Assembly (NCBI GenBank): GCA_965228695.1
Contig: CBDDIB010000002.1
Coordinates: forward strand, 1,426,001-1,490,000
DNA length: 64,000 nucleotides
Direction: 5' to 3'
Source of the DNA: JAJFJD01 sp965228695
Lineage (GTDB): Bacteria; Pseudomonadota; Alphaproteobacteria; UBA8366
The position numbers were made by a program, and so were the translations under genes. Within the stretch, counting starts at the first letter, position 1. Each line of letters opens with the position of its first letter. Below the pieces are notes generated by a model. That model ran no database searches, was not told the origin of the DNA, and saw nothing but the letters and a program-made list of their open reading frames with translations. Below, in pieces: positions 42,162-50,261 of the stretch.

Positions 42162-43417
42162 CGGTCGCTCTGACCACCCTGAACAATGGCTTTCGCATCG
42201 TCAGCCACAATATGCCGTCGGTCGAGTCCGCCTCGGTGGGCGTTTGGGTCGGTGCCGGGACGCGCAATGAATCCGCCGAAGTCAATGGCGTTGCCCATCT
42301 CCTGGAACATATGGCGTTCAAGGGAACGAAGCGCCGCAGCGCTGCCGACATCGCGGAGGAGATCGAGACCGTCGGCGGTCATCTGAACGCTTACACCAGC
42401 CGCGAGAGCACGGTCTACTACGCCAAGGTGCTGAAGGACGATGTCCCGCTGGCGCTGGACATCCTGGCCGACATCCTGATGAACGCGACCTTCGACGACG
42501 AGGAACTGAAACGTGAGCGCGCGGTCATCTTGCAGGAGATCGGGCAGGCGCATGATACGCCGGACGACCTGATCTTCGATAACTTTCAATCGACGGCCTA
42601 TCCGGATCAGCCGCTCGGCCGGCCGGTACTCGGCTGTGCGGACGTCGTGCGGGCCATGCCGCGCGAAACCATCATGGATTACATGCGCCAAGCCTATGCG
42701 AGCGACCGGATGGTGCTGGCGGCGGCGGGCCGTGTCGATCATGAAGCGCTGGTCAAATTCGCGGAGCAGCAATTCAGCGGCCTGCAGTCGAACGGCAGCT
42801 TGATGTCGGCGCCGGCGCACTATTCGGGGGGAGAGAAACGGGACGACCGCGAGCTGGAGCAACTCCATCTGGTTTTGGGCTTCCCGGGTGTTTCATACGG
42901 CGACGATGATTTCTACGCGGCGACGATCCTGTCCACGCTGTTCGGCGGCGGGATGTCGTCGCGCCTATTCCAGGAAATTCGCGAGAAGCGTGGCCTCGTC
43001 TATTCGATCTATTCCTTCGCGTCCTATTATTCCGATGGCGGTCTGTTCGGCATCTATGCTGGCACCGGCGACGCCGAAGCCGGGTCCTTGATGCAATCGG
43101 TTTGCGAGGAAATCGTCCGCCTGCCGGACACGATCCGAGACGATGAGGTCGTCCGTGCACGCAACCAACTTAAGGCCGGTACGCTGATGTCGCTGGAATC
43201 GACCGGATCGCGGTGCGACCAGCTCGGTCAGCAGACGCTCGCCTTCGGCGCACCGGTCCCGTTGGAAGAGCAAGTCCGGCGCATCGAGGCGGTGGACGCG
43301 TCGGCGGTTGCGCAGTTTGCGCGCCGGACCTTTACCGGGCGCCCGACAATTGCGGCGATCGGGCCATCGAAAAAGCTGCCCGGGCTCGACGGCATAACCG
43401 GCATGCTGGCCATGTAG
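42158..43417 (+). CDS. M16 zinc peptidase (mitochondrial processing peptidase-like)
   Basis: 419 residues. The inverted zinc motif HLLEHMAFKGTKRR (HxxEH) occurs near residue 47 and the third ligand Glu in ERAVILQEI about 75 residues on; the C-terminal half carries GGGMSSRLFQEIREKRGLVY, the substrate-binding R/Y region. The single-domain M16B type is the bacterial relative of the mitochondrial processing peptidase beta subunit. It is translationally coupled to thrC by an ATGA overlap, a pairing common in alphaproteobacteria without an obvious biochemical reason. Confidence 0.94.
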   Translation: MTVALTTLNNGFRIVSHNMPSVESASVGVWVGAGTRNESAEVNGVAHLLEHMAFKGTKRRSAADIAEEIETVGGHLNAYTSRESTVYYAKVLKDDVPLALDILADILMNATFDDEELKRERAVILQEIGQAHDTPDDLIFDNFQSTAYPDQPLGRPVLGCADVVRAMPRETIMDYMRQAYASDRMVLAAAGRVDHEALVKFAEQQFSGLQSNGSLMSAPAHYSGGEKRDDRELEQLHLVLGFPGVSYGDDDFYAATILSTLFGGGMSSRLFQEIREKRGLVYSIYSFASYYSDGGLFGIYAGTGDAEAGSLMQSVCEEIVRLPDTIRDDEVVRARNQLKAGTLMSLESTGSRCDQLGQQTLAFGAPVPLEEQVRRIEAVDASAVAQFARRTFTGRPTIAAIGPSKKLPGLDGITGMLAM

Positions 43418-43442
43418 CGGTGCGAAGGTCGGGGGCGGCGGC

Positions 43443-44051
43443 ATGTTCGGAATCTTCTCTGGTCGGATGCCTACGGTCCGGATCGACGGCAGTCGGGTGT
43501 ACGTGCGGCCGCCGAAGAAACGCGATTGCCCCGAATGGGTTCATCTGCGGCAACTGAGCCGTGATTTCCTGGTGCCGTGGGAACCCGCCTGGCCGACGGA
43601 TGCGGCGACGCCGGCGGCCTTCCATCGGCGCTACCGGCGGTTCTGTCTCGATTGGCGGAGCCGGACGGGCTTCGCCTTTTTCATCTTCGAGCAGTCCAGC
43701 GATGCGCTGGCCGGCGGTATCACGCTGTCGAATGTCCGGCGTGGCGTCGCGCAGTGCGGCAGCATCGGGTATTGGATGGGCGAGCCTTTTGCCGGGCAGG
43801 GCTATATGACCGAGGCGGTGGCACTCATGCTGTCCTTCTCCTTCGACACTTTGGGACTGCATCGCGTGGAGGCGGCATGCCTGCCCCACAACGACGCCAG
43901 CCGGCATCTGCTTCTGAAAACCGGCTTCCAGGAGGAAGGCCTCGCGCGCCGATATCTCCGTATCAACGGACGATGGCAGGATCACGTGACGCATGCGATC
44001 CTGCGCGACGATTTCAAGAAATCGAACGGGCGGATGCCCGATCAGCCGTAG
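43443..44051 (+). CDS. RimJ/RimL-type GNAT acetyltransferase
   Basis: 202 residues. VYVRPPKKRDCPEWVHLRQLSRDFLVPWEP is the usual opening of the RimJ group; IGYWMGEPFAGQGYMTEAV is motif A (GQGYMTEA), and HRVEAACLPHNDASRHLLLKTGFQEEG the downstream signature. RimJ/RimL enzymes acetylate N termini of ribosomal proteins, while relatives use other amines. Follows the M16 peptidase by 25 bp and probably shares its transcript; it converges with yqgE. Confidence 0.9.
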   Translation: MFGIFSGRMPTVRIDGSRVYVRPPKKRDCPEWVHLRQLSRDFLVPWEPAWPTDAATPAAFHRRYRRFCLDWRSRTGFAFFIFEQSSDALAGGITLSNVRRGVAQCGSIGYWMGEPFAGQGYMTEAVALMLSFSFDTLGLHRVEAACLPHNDASRHLLLKTGFQEEGLARRYLRINGRWQDHVTHAILRDDFKKSNGRMPDQP

Positions 44052-44053
44052 AC

Positions 44054-44644
44054 TCAGGCGTGTCCGGCATCGCCGGACAGGAGCGCCGGGTCGAAACCGA
44101 TCTTGCCGATCGCCCGTTCCCACTTCGTGCCCAACTCGCCATCGAACAGCAATGTATCGTCCGACGGCACGTGCAGCCAGGCGTTCTCCTGAATTTCACC
44201 GTCAAGCTGGCCAGGCCCCCATCCGGCATACCCGAGGGCGAGAATGGAATGGCGCGGGCCGCGTTTCTCGGCGATGTCCTTCAGGATATCCACCGTCGCC
44301 GTGAGGCCGATCAGCGGGTCGACCTTGATCGTGCCGCTCTTCTCATAATCCGCCGAGTGCAGTACGAATCCGCGTCCGGTCTCGACCGGGCCGCCGAAAA
44401 AGACCGGCAGGCTGGGCGCGGAGGTCTCGGTGTCGATGTTCAATTGTTCCAGCAATTCCGGGAAGGAAATGCCGTCGATCTGCCGGTTGACGACCAGTCC
44501 CATTGCCCCTTCGGCGTTGTGGACACACATGTAGATGACCGATTTTTCGAACCGGGGGTCGCGCATGTTGGGCATGGCGATCAACAGATGGCCGGTCAGA
44601 TAACCGCCATCCGAAGGACCCGGAATGTCATCGAAAACGTCCAT
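44054..44644 (-). CDS. YqgE/AlgH family protein
   Basis: 196 residues from ATG 44644 (a GTG five codons earlier is possible). The conserved segments YLTGHLLIAMPNMRDPRFEKSVIYMCVHN (key: GHLLIAMP, F..SVIY), GAMGLVVNRQ, FFGGPVETGRGFVLH and LALGYAGWGPGQLDGEIQENAW define the YqgE/AlgH family. Role unclear; it has been linked to alginate regulation in Pseudomonas and is otherwise a conserved cytoplasmic protein. Divergent from the DsbD-like gene with about 220 bp between, where no strong promoter was evident. Confidence 0.94.
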   Translation of the reverse strand: MDVFDDIPGPSDGGYLTGHLLIAMPNMRDPRFEKSVIYMCVHNAEGAMGLVVNRQIDGISFPELLEQLNIDTETSAPSLPVFFGGPVETGRGFVLHSADYEKSGTIKVDPLIGLTATVDILKDIAEKRGPRHSILALGYAGWGPGQLDGEIQENAWLHVPSDDTLLFDGELGTKWERAIGKIGFDPALLSGDAGHA

Positions 44645-44866
44645 CGGGTAACCCGTCACCGCACTCGCTGCTCAAAGACACCCTATATTAAGGGCTGATT
44701 CGCCGGTTTTGAACCCAAAGGCGGACTAAGACCATCGAACTCGGAACGTCCCCTAGCGGATTCGCACGTAAAATTGAGGGGATTCCGCAAGCGGTCGAGA
44801 CTATATTCACTTACAGGATCCGGCGCAGACGGACATGCGCAACAATATGGTTAACAAAGGATTAAC

Positions 44867-47002
44867 GTGACCTACCGACTCGCACGCCGCATCGGCGCCG
44901 TCATCGCGTTGGTTGCCTCTTTGATGGGGGTGACCGGCGGCGCTTTCGCGATGGCGAGCGACTGGTCGGTGAACGATCAGGGCAAATTGCGTTTGGTCTC
45001 CGCGATCGAAGGCGTCGGCGAGCGCAAATCGCTTGTGTTCGGGCTCGAATTCAAGCTGCAACCGGGGTGGAAGATCTATTGGCGGTCACCGGGCGACGCC
45101 GGCTATCCGCCTCGGATCGATTGGGCCAAATCAACAAATGTGGCGTCGGCGCAGTTTCAATGGCCGGTCCCGGAACGATTCTCCGTTCTGGGGTTGGAAA
45201 CCCTTGGGTATAAAGACGAAGTGATCCTGCCTTTGAAGGTGGAGCCGGTCGAGCCGGGGAAACCGGTGGCCTTGCGTGCCGACATCTCCTATCTCACCTG
45301 CGATGAAATCTGCGTGCCGCATCAAGTCAAGTTGGGGCTGGACTTGCCGGCCGCGGCGGCAAGACCGTCCGAGCAGGCGAACGTCCTGGCCCGGTATTCT
45401 TCGAAGGTGCCTCTGGAAGGGCCGCGCCAGGACCTCGCGATAGCGGCGGTTTCGCTCGCGCCGAAGGGGGAAGATGTGGTCTTGAAGGTCAAGGCCACCG
45501 CCGCCAAGGCTTTCGCGAATCCGGACCTTTTTGTCGAAGGCCCCGAGGGCGCCTTCTTCACGCGGCCGAAAGTATCCTATGCAATGGATGCGCGAAGCGC
45601 GGTGCTGACGCTTACGGCCGGAGGCGTGCCGCAAAAGGAATTCGATGCGGCGCCGCTTCGCCTCACGCTGGTAGACAATGGCCGCGCGATGGAGCATGTC
45701 GTCTCGGTCCGGCTTGGCGAAGGAACGGTACCATCGGTCGGTTTCGACGGCCTGGTGGCGTCGCAATCGATGCTGACGATTATCGTTCTGGCGCTGATCG
45801 GCGGGCTGATCCTCAATTTGATGCCCTGTGTCTTGCCGGTTCTGTCGATAAAATTGTTGAACGTGGTCGGCCATGGCGGATCGGAACGCCGGGCGGTGCG
45901 TGCAGGGTTCCTGGCATCCTCGGTGGGAATCATATTCTCGTTGCTGCTGATCGCGGGCGTCCTGATCGGTCTCAAGAGCGCCGGCATGGCGATCGGTTGG
46001 GGCATTCAGTTCCAGCAGCCGGTCTTTCTGATCCTGCTGACGGCCATCCTTGTCCTCTTCGCGTGCAACCTGTTCGATTTATTCGAGATTACATTGCCCG
46101 GCCGGATTACCAACGCGGTGGCCCAGCATGGCAAGGGCGAGTCCTTGTCCGGTCATTTCATGTCCGGCGCTTTTGCAACTTTGTTGGCGACTCCGTGCTC
46201 GGCGCCGTTTCTCGGCACCGCGATAGGGTTTGCCCTAAGCCGGGGGCCGGCCGAGATACTGATCGTTTTCACCGCGCTCGGTATAGGGTTTGCCCTGCCG
46301 TATCTCGTTATCGCGGCCTTCCCGGGGCTGGCGACCCGGTTGCCGCGCCCCGGTCCCTGGATGAAATATCTGCGGCGGGTGCTCGGCCTGGCACTGGTGG
46401 CGACGGCAATTTGGCTGCTCTCAATCGTACATACATTGGTCGGACTGGAAGCGACCATCGCAGTTGCGGCACTGTTCGCCGCCGTGCCGATGGTCTTTGC
46501 GGCGCGGCGTCTGGAAGGGTCGCGCGTCGGCCGGCATGCCGCCGTGGTTGTTGTGGGTCTGACGGCGGCGGCCGTCCTGGTCCCGGTCCTCAGTCCGTCG
46601 GTCACGCCAAGCAAAAGCTTCAGCACTGCGACCGGCGTTTGGCAGCGATTCGACGAAGCCGCTATTCCGCGTCTGGTTGCCAACGGCAAGACCGTCATCG
46701 TCGATGTGACCGCGGAATGGTGTATCACCTGTCAGGTGAACAAGGCATTCGTGTTCGACAAGGATGATGTCATGGAGGTGCTGTCCAATCCTGCGGTCGT
46801 CGCGATGCAGGCGGATTGGACGCGCCCCGATCCGGCGATCGCCGATTATCTCGCGCGGTTCGGGCGTTACGGAATCCCGTTCAACGTGGTCTTCGGGCCA
46901 AAGGCGCCGCAGGGAATCGTATTGCCGGAGCTGTTGACGACGAATGCCGTGCTGTCGGCGGTTGCCGACGCCGCCTCGGACCGCGCCGTCGTTACCAAAT
47001 AA
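44867..47002 (+). CDS. DsbD/ScsB-type thiol:disulfide interchange reductase
   Basis: 711 residues from a GTG with AAAGGA upstream. Signal peptide to about residue 28, periplasmic domain with the Cys pair C145/C149 (TCDEICVPH), an eight-helix membrane domain with C321 (LNLMPCVLPVLSIK) and C444 (TPCSAPFLG), and a C-terminal periplasmic thioredoxin domain with CITC (C619/C622). The full electron relay of DsbD is therefore present. The long N-terminal domain is the ScsB variety. It carries reducing power from cytoplasmic thioredoxin to the periplasm, for example for cytochrome c or copper-site maturation, which fits the nearby oxidase genes. No scsA/C/D neighbours. Confidence 0.9.
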   Translation: MTYRLARRIGAVIALVASLMGVTGGAFAMASDWSVNDQGKLRLVSAIEGVGERKSLVFGLEFKLQPGWKIYWRSPGDAGYPPRIDWAKSTNVASAQFQWPVPERFSVLGLETLGYKDEVILPLKVEPVEPGKPVALRADISYLTCDEICVPHQVKLGLDLPAAAARPSEQANVLARYSSKVPLEGPRQDLAIAAVSLAPKGEDVVLKVKATAAKAFANPDLFVEGPEGAFFTRPKVSYAMDARSAVLTLTAGGVPQKEFDAAPLRLTLVDNGRAMEHVVSVRLGEGTVPSVGFDGLVASQSMLTIIVLALIGGLILNLMPCVLPVLSIKLLNVVGHGGSERRAVRAGFLASSVGIIFSLLLIAGVLIGLKSAGMAIGWGIQFQQPVFLILLTAILVLFACNLFDLFEITLPGRITNAVAQHGKGESLSGHFMSGAFATLLATPCSAPFLGTAIGFALSRGPAEILIVFTALGIGFALPYLVIAAFPGLATRLPRPGPWMKYLRRVLGLALVATAIWLLSIVHTLVGLEATIAVAALFAAVPMVFAARRLEGSRVGRHAAVVVVGLTAAAVLVPVLSPSVTPSKSFSTATGVWQRFDEAAIPRLVANGKTVIVDVTAEWCITCQVNKAFVFDKDDVMEVLSNPAVVAMQADWTRPDPAIADYLARFGRYGIPFNVVFGPKAPQGIVLPELLTTNAVLSAVADAASDRAVVTK

Positions 47003-47020
47003 TCCGTAAGGGCCGTCTGC

Positions 47021-47051
47021 CGCCAAACCGCCATGCAAGACGCGTTTGGCG
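47021..47051 (+). terminator. hairpin after the DsbD-like gene (possible terminator)
   Basis: Perfect 8-bp stem CGCCAAAC/GTTTGGCG with a 15-nt loop, starting 18 bp after the stop and followed by CCGATTTGTC. The T-tract is poor, so termination is likely weak. Confidence 0.35.
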
Positions 47052-47124
47052 CCGATTTGTCATTGGCATCGAATTCGGCTGATGCAATAAGGTGGGGCAA
47101 ATAACCACCTCACAGGAGCACATC

Positions 47125-47607
47125 ATGACCATCAAAGTTGGAGATAAGCTGCCGTCGGCGACCCTGTACCGCATGAGCGCGGACGGTCCCGAGGCTGTGA
47201 CCACGGAAGATCTCTGCGCCGGTAAGAAAGTCGTTCTTTTCGGACTGCCGGGGGCATTCACGCCGACATGCTCGGCGCAGCACGTGCCGGGTTTCCTCTC
47301 CAACGCCGGCGCGATCAAGGCGAAGGGCGTCGATACCATCGCCTGCATGTCCGTCAATGACGCTTTCGTCATGGGGGCATGGGCGAAAGATCAAGGCACC
47401 GGCAGCGATGTCGAAATGCTGGCCGACGGCAGCGCCGACCTGACCAAACAGATGGGGATCGAGCTCGATCTTACGGATCGCGGGCTCGGTGTTCGCTGCC
47501 GCCGTTTCTCGATGGTGGTGGATAACGGCGTGGTCAAGGAACTCAACCTCGAAGATGGCGGCGCGCTGGAAATTTCGGGCGCGGAGACGGTTCTCGAGCA
47601 GCTCTGA
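47125..47607 (+). CDS. peroxiredoxin (Prx5 type)
   Basis: 160 residues from the ATG with AGGAG 8 nt upstream. VVLFGLPGAFTPTCSAQHVPGF contains the peroxidatic Cys in PGAFTPTCS, the Prx5 signature; RRFSMVVDNGVV follows as the usual late strand. It reduces hydrogen or alkyl peroxides using thioredoxin or glutathione. A second cysteine lies near the C-terminal half (GVRCRRF), so an atypical two-Cys mechanism is possible. It is flanked by hairpins on both sides and may be a single-gene unit. Confidence 0.92.
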   Translation: MTIKVGDKLPSATLYRMSADGPEAVTTEDLCAGKKVVLFGLPGAFTPTCSAQHVPGFLSNAGAIKAKGVDTIACMSVNDAFVMGAWAKDQGTGSDVEMLADGSADLTKQMGIELDLTDRGLGVRCRRFSMVVDNGVVKELNLEDGGALEISGAETVLEQL

Positions 47608-47638
47608 CCGACACCTGTGTCCGAACGGTTCATGGGGC

Positions 47639-47670
47639 CGGCGGCGGAGATTTGGTTTGATTCGCCGCCG
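47639..47670. terminator. inverted repeat between convergent peroxiredoxin and rnhA genes
   Basis: Perfect 8-bp stem CGGCGGCG/CGCCGCCG around a 16-nt loop in the 68-bp convergent gap. No strong T-run follows in either direction, so it is at most a modest bidirectional terminator. Confidence 0.35.
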
Positions 47671-47675
47671 ATGCC

Positions 47676-48116
47676 TCACAAGTCCGGTATGCCGTCTCGG
47701 GCCAGCGAATCGGCCCGCTCGTTCTCCGGATGCCCGGCGTGTCCCTTGACCCAGTGCCATTCCACCTCGTGGCGGGCCATCGCGGATTCCAGGCGTTGCC
47801 ACAGGTCCACATTCTTGACCGGCTTCTTGGCGGCGGTCTTCCAGCCTTTGGCCTTCCAGTTGTGGATCCATTTCGTGATGCCGTCGCGGAGATAGACGCT
47901 ATCGGTGTAGAGATCGACCCGGGAAGCGCGTTTCAGAGCCTCCAGCGCCCGAATTGCCGCCATCATCTCCATGCGGTTGTTGGTCGTATCGCGCTCGCCG
48001 CCGTTCAATTCCTTTTCGACGCCGTTCCATCGCAACACGGCTCCCCAACCGCCGGGACCCGGGTTGCCGCTGCACGCACCGTCGGTGAAAATTTCAACGC
48101 GTCCGGTATCGGCCAT
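47676..48116 (-). CDS. rnhA: ribonuclease HI
   Basis: 146 residues from the ATG at 48116, which shares its A with the TAA stop of thrB (TAATG). FTDGACSGNPGPGGWGAVL starts with the first catalytic Asp, TTNNRMEMMAAI has the Glu, YTDSVYLRDGI the second Asp and HPENERADSLAR the last Asp; WVKGHAGH is the basic handle. It cleaves RNA in RNA-DNA hybrids. The thrB-rnhA-peroxiredoxin neighbourhood is common in alphaproteobacteria. Upstream in-frame extensions overlap thrB and are not used. Confidence 0.96.
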   Translation of the reverse strand: MADTGRVEIFTDGACSGNPGPGGWGAVLRWNGVEKELNGGERDTTNNRMEMMAAIRALEALKRASRVDLYTDSVYLRDGITKWIHNWKAKGWKTAAKKPVKNVDLWQRLESAMARHEVEWHWVKGHAGHPENERADSLARDGIPDL

Positions 48117-49078
48117 TATTCGAGCCCGTAATCCTGTGGTTTGGTGACTTGCTGGTGAAAACCGAGGATGCGCAGATATTCCAACGGGTCCTTCGGCTTG
48201 ACGAATGCGCCCTCGGGATGGTTCAGCCAATCGTACAGGCGGGTCAGCAGGAAGCGCATGGCGCTGCCGCGCGCGAGCAAGGGCAACGCCTGCATTTCCT
48301 CGGCGGAGAAGGGGCGTCGTTTGCGGTAGGCGGCCAGCATCAGCTTGGCCTTGGTCACGTTGAAGCTTCGGTCTCGCTCGAAACACCATGCATTCAGACA
48401 AATGCCGACGTCATAGGCGATGAAATCGTTGCACGCGAAGTAGAAATCGATCATGCCGGAGAGTGTCTCGCCGCGGAAAAAGACGTTGTCCGGAAACAGG
48501 TCGGCATGGCAAATGCCTTCGGGCAGCGCGGCCGGCCAATTTGCTTCCAGATGGTCGAGTTCCCGCGACAGCGTATCGCCGAGACCGGATTCCACCTGAT
48601 CGGCCCGGTCGATGCAGCTGTCGAGCAGCGGCCGCCAGGAATCGACCGACAGGTTGTTTCGCCGCGACATGTCGAAGGATGCGCCGGCGATATGGAAATC
48701 CGCCAGGGCTGCACCGAGAGCCGCGCAATGATGCGGGTGAATGCGGCGCGGCCACATGCCCTCCAGGAAACTGATGATCGCCGCGGGACGGCCGCACAGG
48801 CTGCGCAGGGATTCGCCGTCGCGTCCGTGCAACGGTGTCGGGCAGGGAATGTCCTGGGCCGCCAGATGTTCCATCAGATTGAGGAAGTACGGCAGATCCT
48901 CCGGCGACACGCGGCGTTCGTACAATGTCAGGATGTAATGACCGGACTCGGTCTGCAGCAGGTAGTTGGTGTTCTCCACGCCTTCGGCGATGCCCTTGCA
49001 GGACAAGACGTCACCGATATCGTATTCGGCGATGAACCGTTCGAGATCTTCGTCGGAGACTTCGGTATAGACGGCCAT
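48116..49078 (-). CDS. thrB: homoserine kinase (aminoglycoside-phosphotransferase fold)
   Basis: 320 residues. AVYTEVSDEDLERFIAEYDIG is the standard N terminus of this type. GICHADLFPDNVFF contains the catalytic HxDxxxxN and GMIDFYFACNDFIAYDVGICLNAW the metal-binding Asp, as in APH-fold kinases. It phosphorylates homoserine for threonine synthesis together with thrC in this window. It is co-directional and overlapping with rnhA. In many relatives ispH lies just upstream; here a divergent lipoprotein gene takes that place. Confidence 0.94.
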   Translation of the reverse strand: MAVYTEVSDEDLERFIAEYDIGDVLSCKGIAEGVENTNYLLQTESGHYILTLYERRVSPEDLPYFLNLMEHLAAQDIPCPTPLHGRDGESLRSLCGRPAAIISFLEGMWPRRIHPHHCAALGAALADFHIAGASFDMSRRNNLSVDSWRPLLDSCIDRADQVESGLGDTLSRELDHLEANWPAALPEGICHADLFPDNVFFRGETLSGMIDFYFACNDFIAYDVGICLNAWCFERDRSFNVTKAKLMLAAYRKRRPFSAEEMQALPLLARGSAMRFLLTRLYDWLNHPEGAFVKPKDPLEYLRILGFHQQVTKPQDYGLE

Positions 49079-49350
49079 CGAATCCGCTTTTCGTTTTATC
49101 CCAGCATGTTACCGGCAACCCGTCCGCTGGAATGATTGAGCGGTCCGCCGTTGCCGCGATTGTGTTCGGGCACGCCTTGCCGCACCGCAGACGCTTGTCT
49201 AGTATCCAGCGCGCTGGCGCGTCAATGCCGCAGTTTTTCGACGCGGACCTATGCGCCACATCTTGTACGGGGGTCTGTGACGGCGAGACGTCGTGTAAGC
49301 GCCATATTCGCCGGGACGAATGACGACGGGTAGCGGAATATTGTCGAGCA
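49079..49350. other. divergent intergenic region thrB / lipoprotein gene
   Basis: 272 bp without a credible gene. It contains the perfect 12-bp palindrome CCAGCGCGCTGG at 49206-49217 and should hold promoters for both flanking genes, but no convincing -35/-10 pair was found by eye. Confidence 0.4.
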
Positions 49351-49899
49351 ATGGATCGAGTTTCCATTTTGCCTATTAGGAATCTAAAAACAGCCGCCGC
49401 GGCCACCGGATTGCTGATCCTTTCGGCGTGCGCACAGTTCGAAGAGGAAGTTTCGTTATGTCCCAATGCCGCCGTTCTGGAAGCGCCGGGTGAACTCGTC
49501 CGGTTCAAGGAGGGTGCGGCGACGGGGCCGGAGAATGTGCTTTTCCGGACGAAGATGAAATACGTGTCGGGCGTCTGCGATTTCGACGAGAAGTCGATCG
49601 ACATGGAATTGAGCGTCGCAATGGAGGCGAAACGCGGTGCCGCCAACGCGGACGGCAAAGCCCAGTTCACCTTCTTCATCGCAATCATCGATATTGATCG
49701 CAAAATTCTCATGCGCGAGGAATTTCCGTTGATCGCCGTGTTCGAAAAGGATGATGACGACATCAATTTCGCCGAAAACCTGACCCTGACGATCCCGCGT
49801 CGGGAAGGTTTATCGCCGACCGACTACACGGTCTATCTCGGGTATGAAATGACCCCGGAAGAGCTGGCGTATAACCGGCGACGGCAAAAACGCCGCTAA
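49351..49899 (+). CDS. hypothetical lipoprotein
   Basis: 182 residues. The N terminus has a basic start, a hydrophobic core and the lipobox LSAC (cysteine about residue 27), so the mature protein should be lipid-anchored in the envelope. The rest is a mixed alpha/beta domain with strands VLFRTKMKYVSGVCDFDEKSIDMELSVAM (key VSGVC, a conserved-looking Cys) and FTFFIAIIDIDRKIL, ending in the basic RRRQKRR. No family recognised. It stands alone between thrB and the glycine riboswitch. Confidence 0.7.
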   Translation: MDRVSILPIRNLKTAAAATGLLILSACAQFEEEVSLCPNAAVLEAPGELVRFKEGAATGPENVLFRTKMKYVSGVCDFDEKSIDMELSVAMEAKRGAANADGKAQFTFFIAIIDIDRKILMREEFPLIAVFEKDDDDINFAENLTLTIPRREGLSPTDYTVYLGYEMTPEELAYNRRRQKRR

Positions 49900-49940
49900 A
49901 CGACCGGGATAACAATTCCGGGATGCCCAATCCTCCGATA

Positions 49941-49968
49941 TTGACAATCTCAACGAAGGCCTTAGCCT
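49941..49968 (+). promoter_or_regulatory. sigma70-type promoter for the gcv operon
   Basis: An exact TTGACA (49941-49946) with TAGCCT 16 bp further (49963-49968). The expected start lies about 30 nt before the first glycine aptamer. The -35 is perfect, the -10 weak. Confidence 0.45.
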
Positions 49969-49999
49969 AGACCGTGTTAAGGAAAAGGCTCGCCGATCC

Positions 50000-50205
50000 T
50001 TGCGGGAGAGACCGTCCCGGCATTGCCGATGACGGCGCCGAAGGAGCAACCGCCCCGGAATCTCTCAGGCGAAAGGACCGCTAGGGAAGAGCACTCTGGA
50101 GAGTAGATGCCACCGGCCATGTGCCGGGCGCGTCTCACCGAAGGGGTAAGCCGACGTCCGGTCATCGGACCCGGTGATGCTCTCAGGTTCCACGACAGAG
50201 CGGGG
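50000..50205 (+). ncRNA. tandem glycine riboswitch upstream of gcvT
   Basis: Two glycine aptamers follow each other. The first opens with GGGAGAGAC at 50004, contains GCCGAAGGAGCAACC and closes with AATCTCTCAGGC and the AAAGGACCG end near 50080. The second opens with CTCTGGAGAG at 50094, contains ACCGAAGGGGTAAGCC and closes with GCTCTCAGGTTCCACGACAGAG near 50200. These are the conserved cores of the cooperative gcvT glycine riboswitch. Glycine binding is expected to turn on gcvT-gcvH-gcvP. The roughly 57 nt between the second aptamer and the gcvT start would hold the expression platform, including its ribosome site. Confidence 0.95.
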
Positions 50206-50261
50206 CTCAGCGTCCATTGTTTGGGCACTGGGCAATGATGCCTGTTCGTGGAGTAGCGGCC

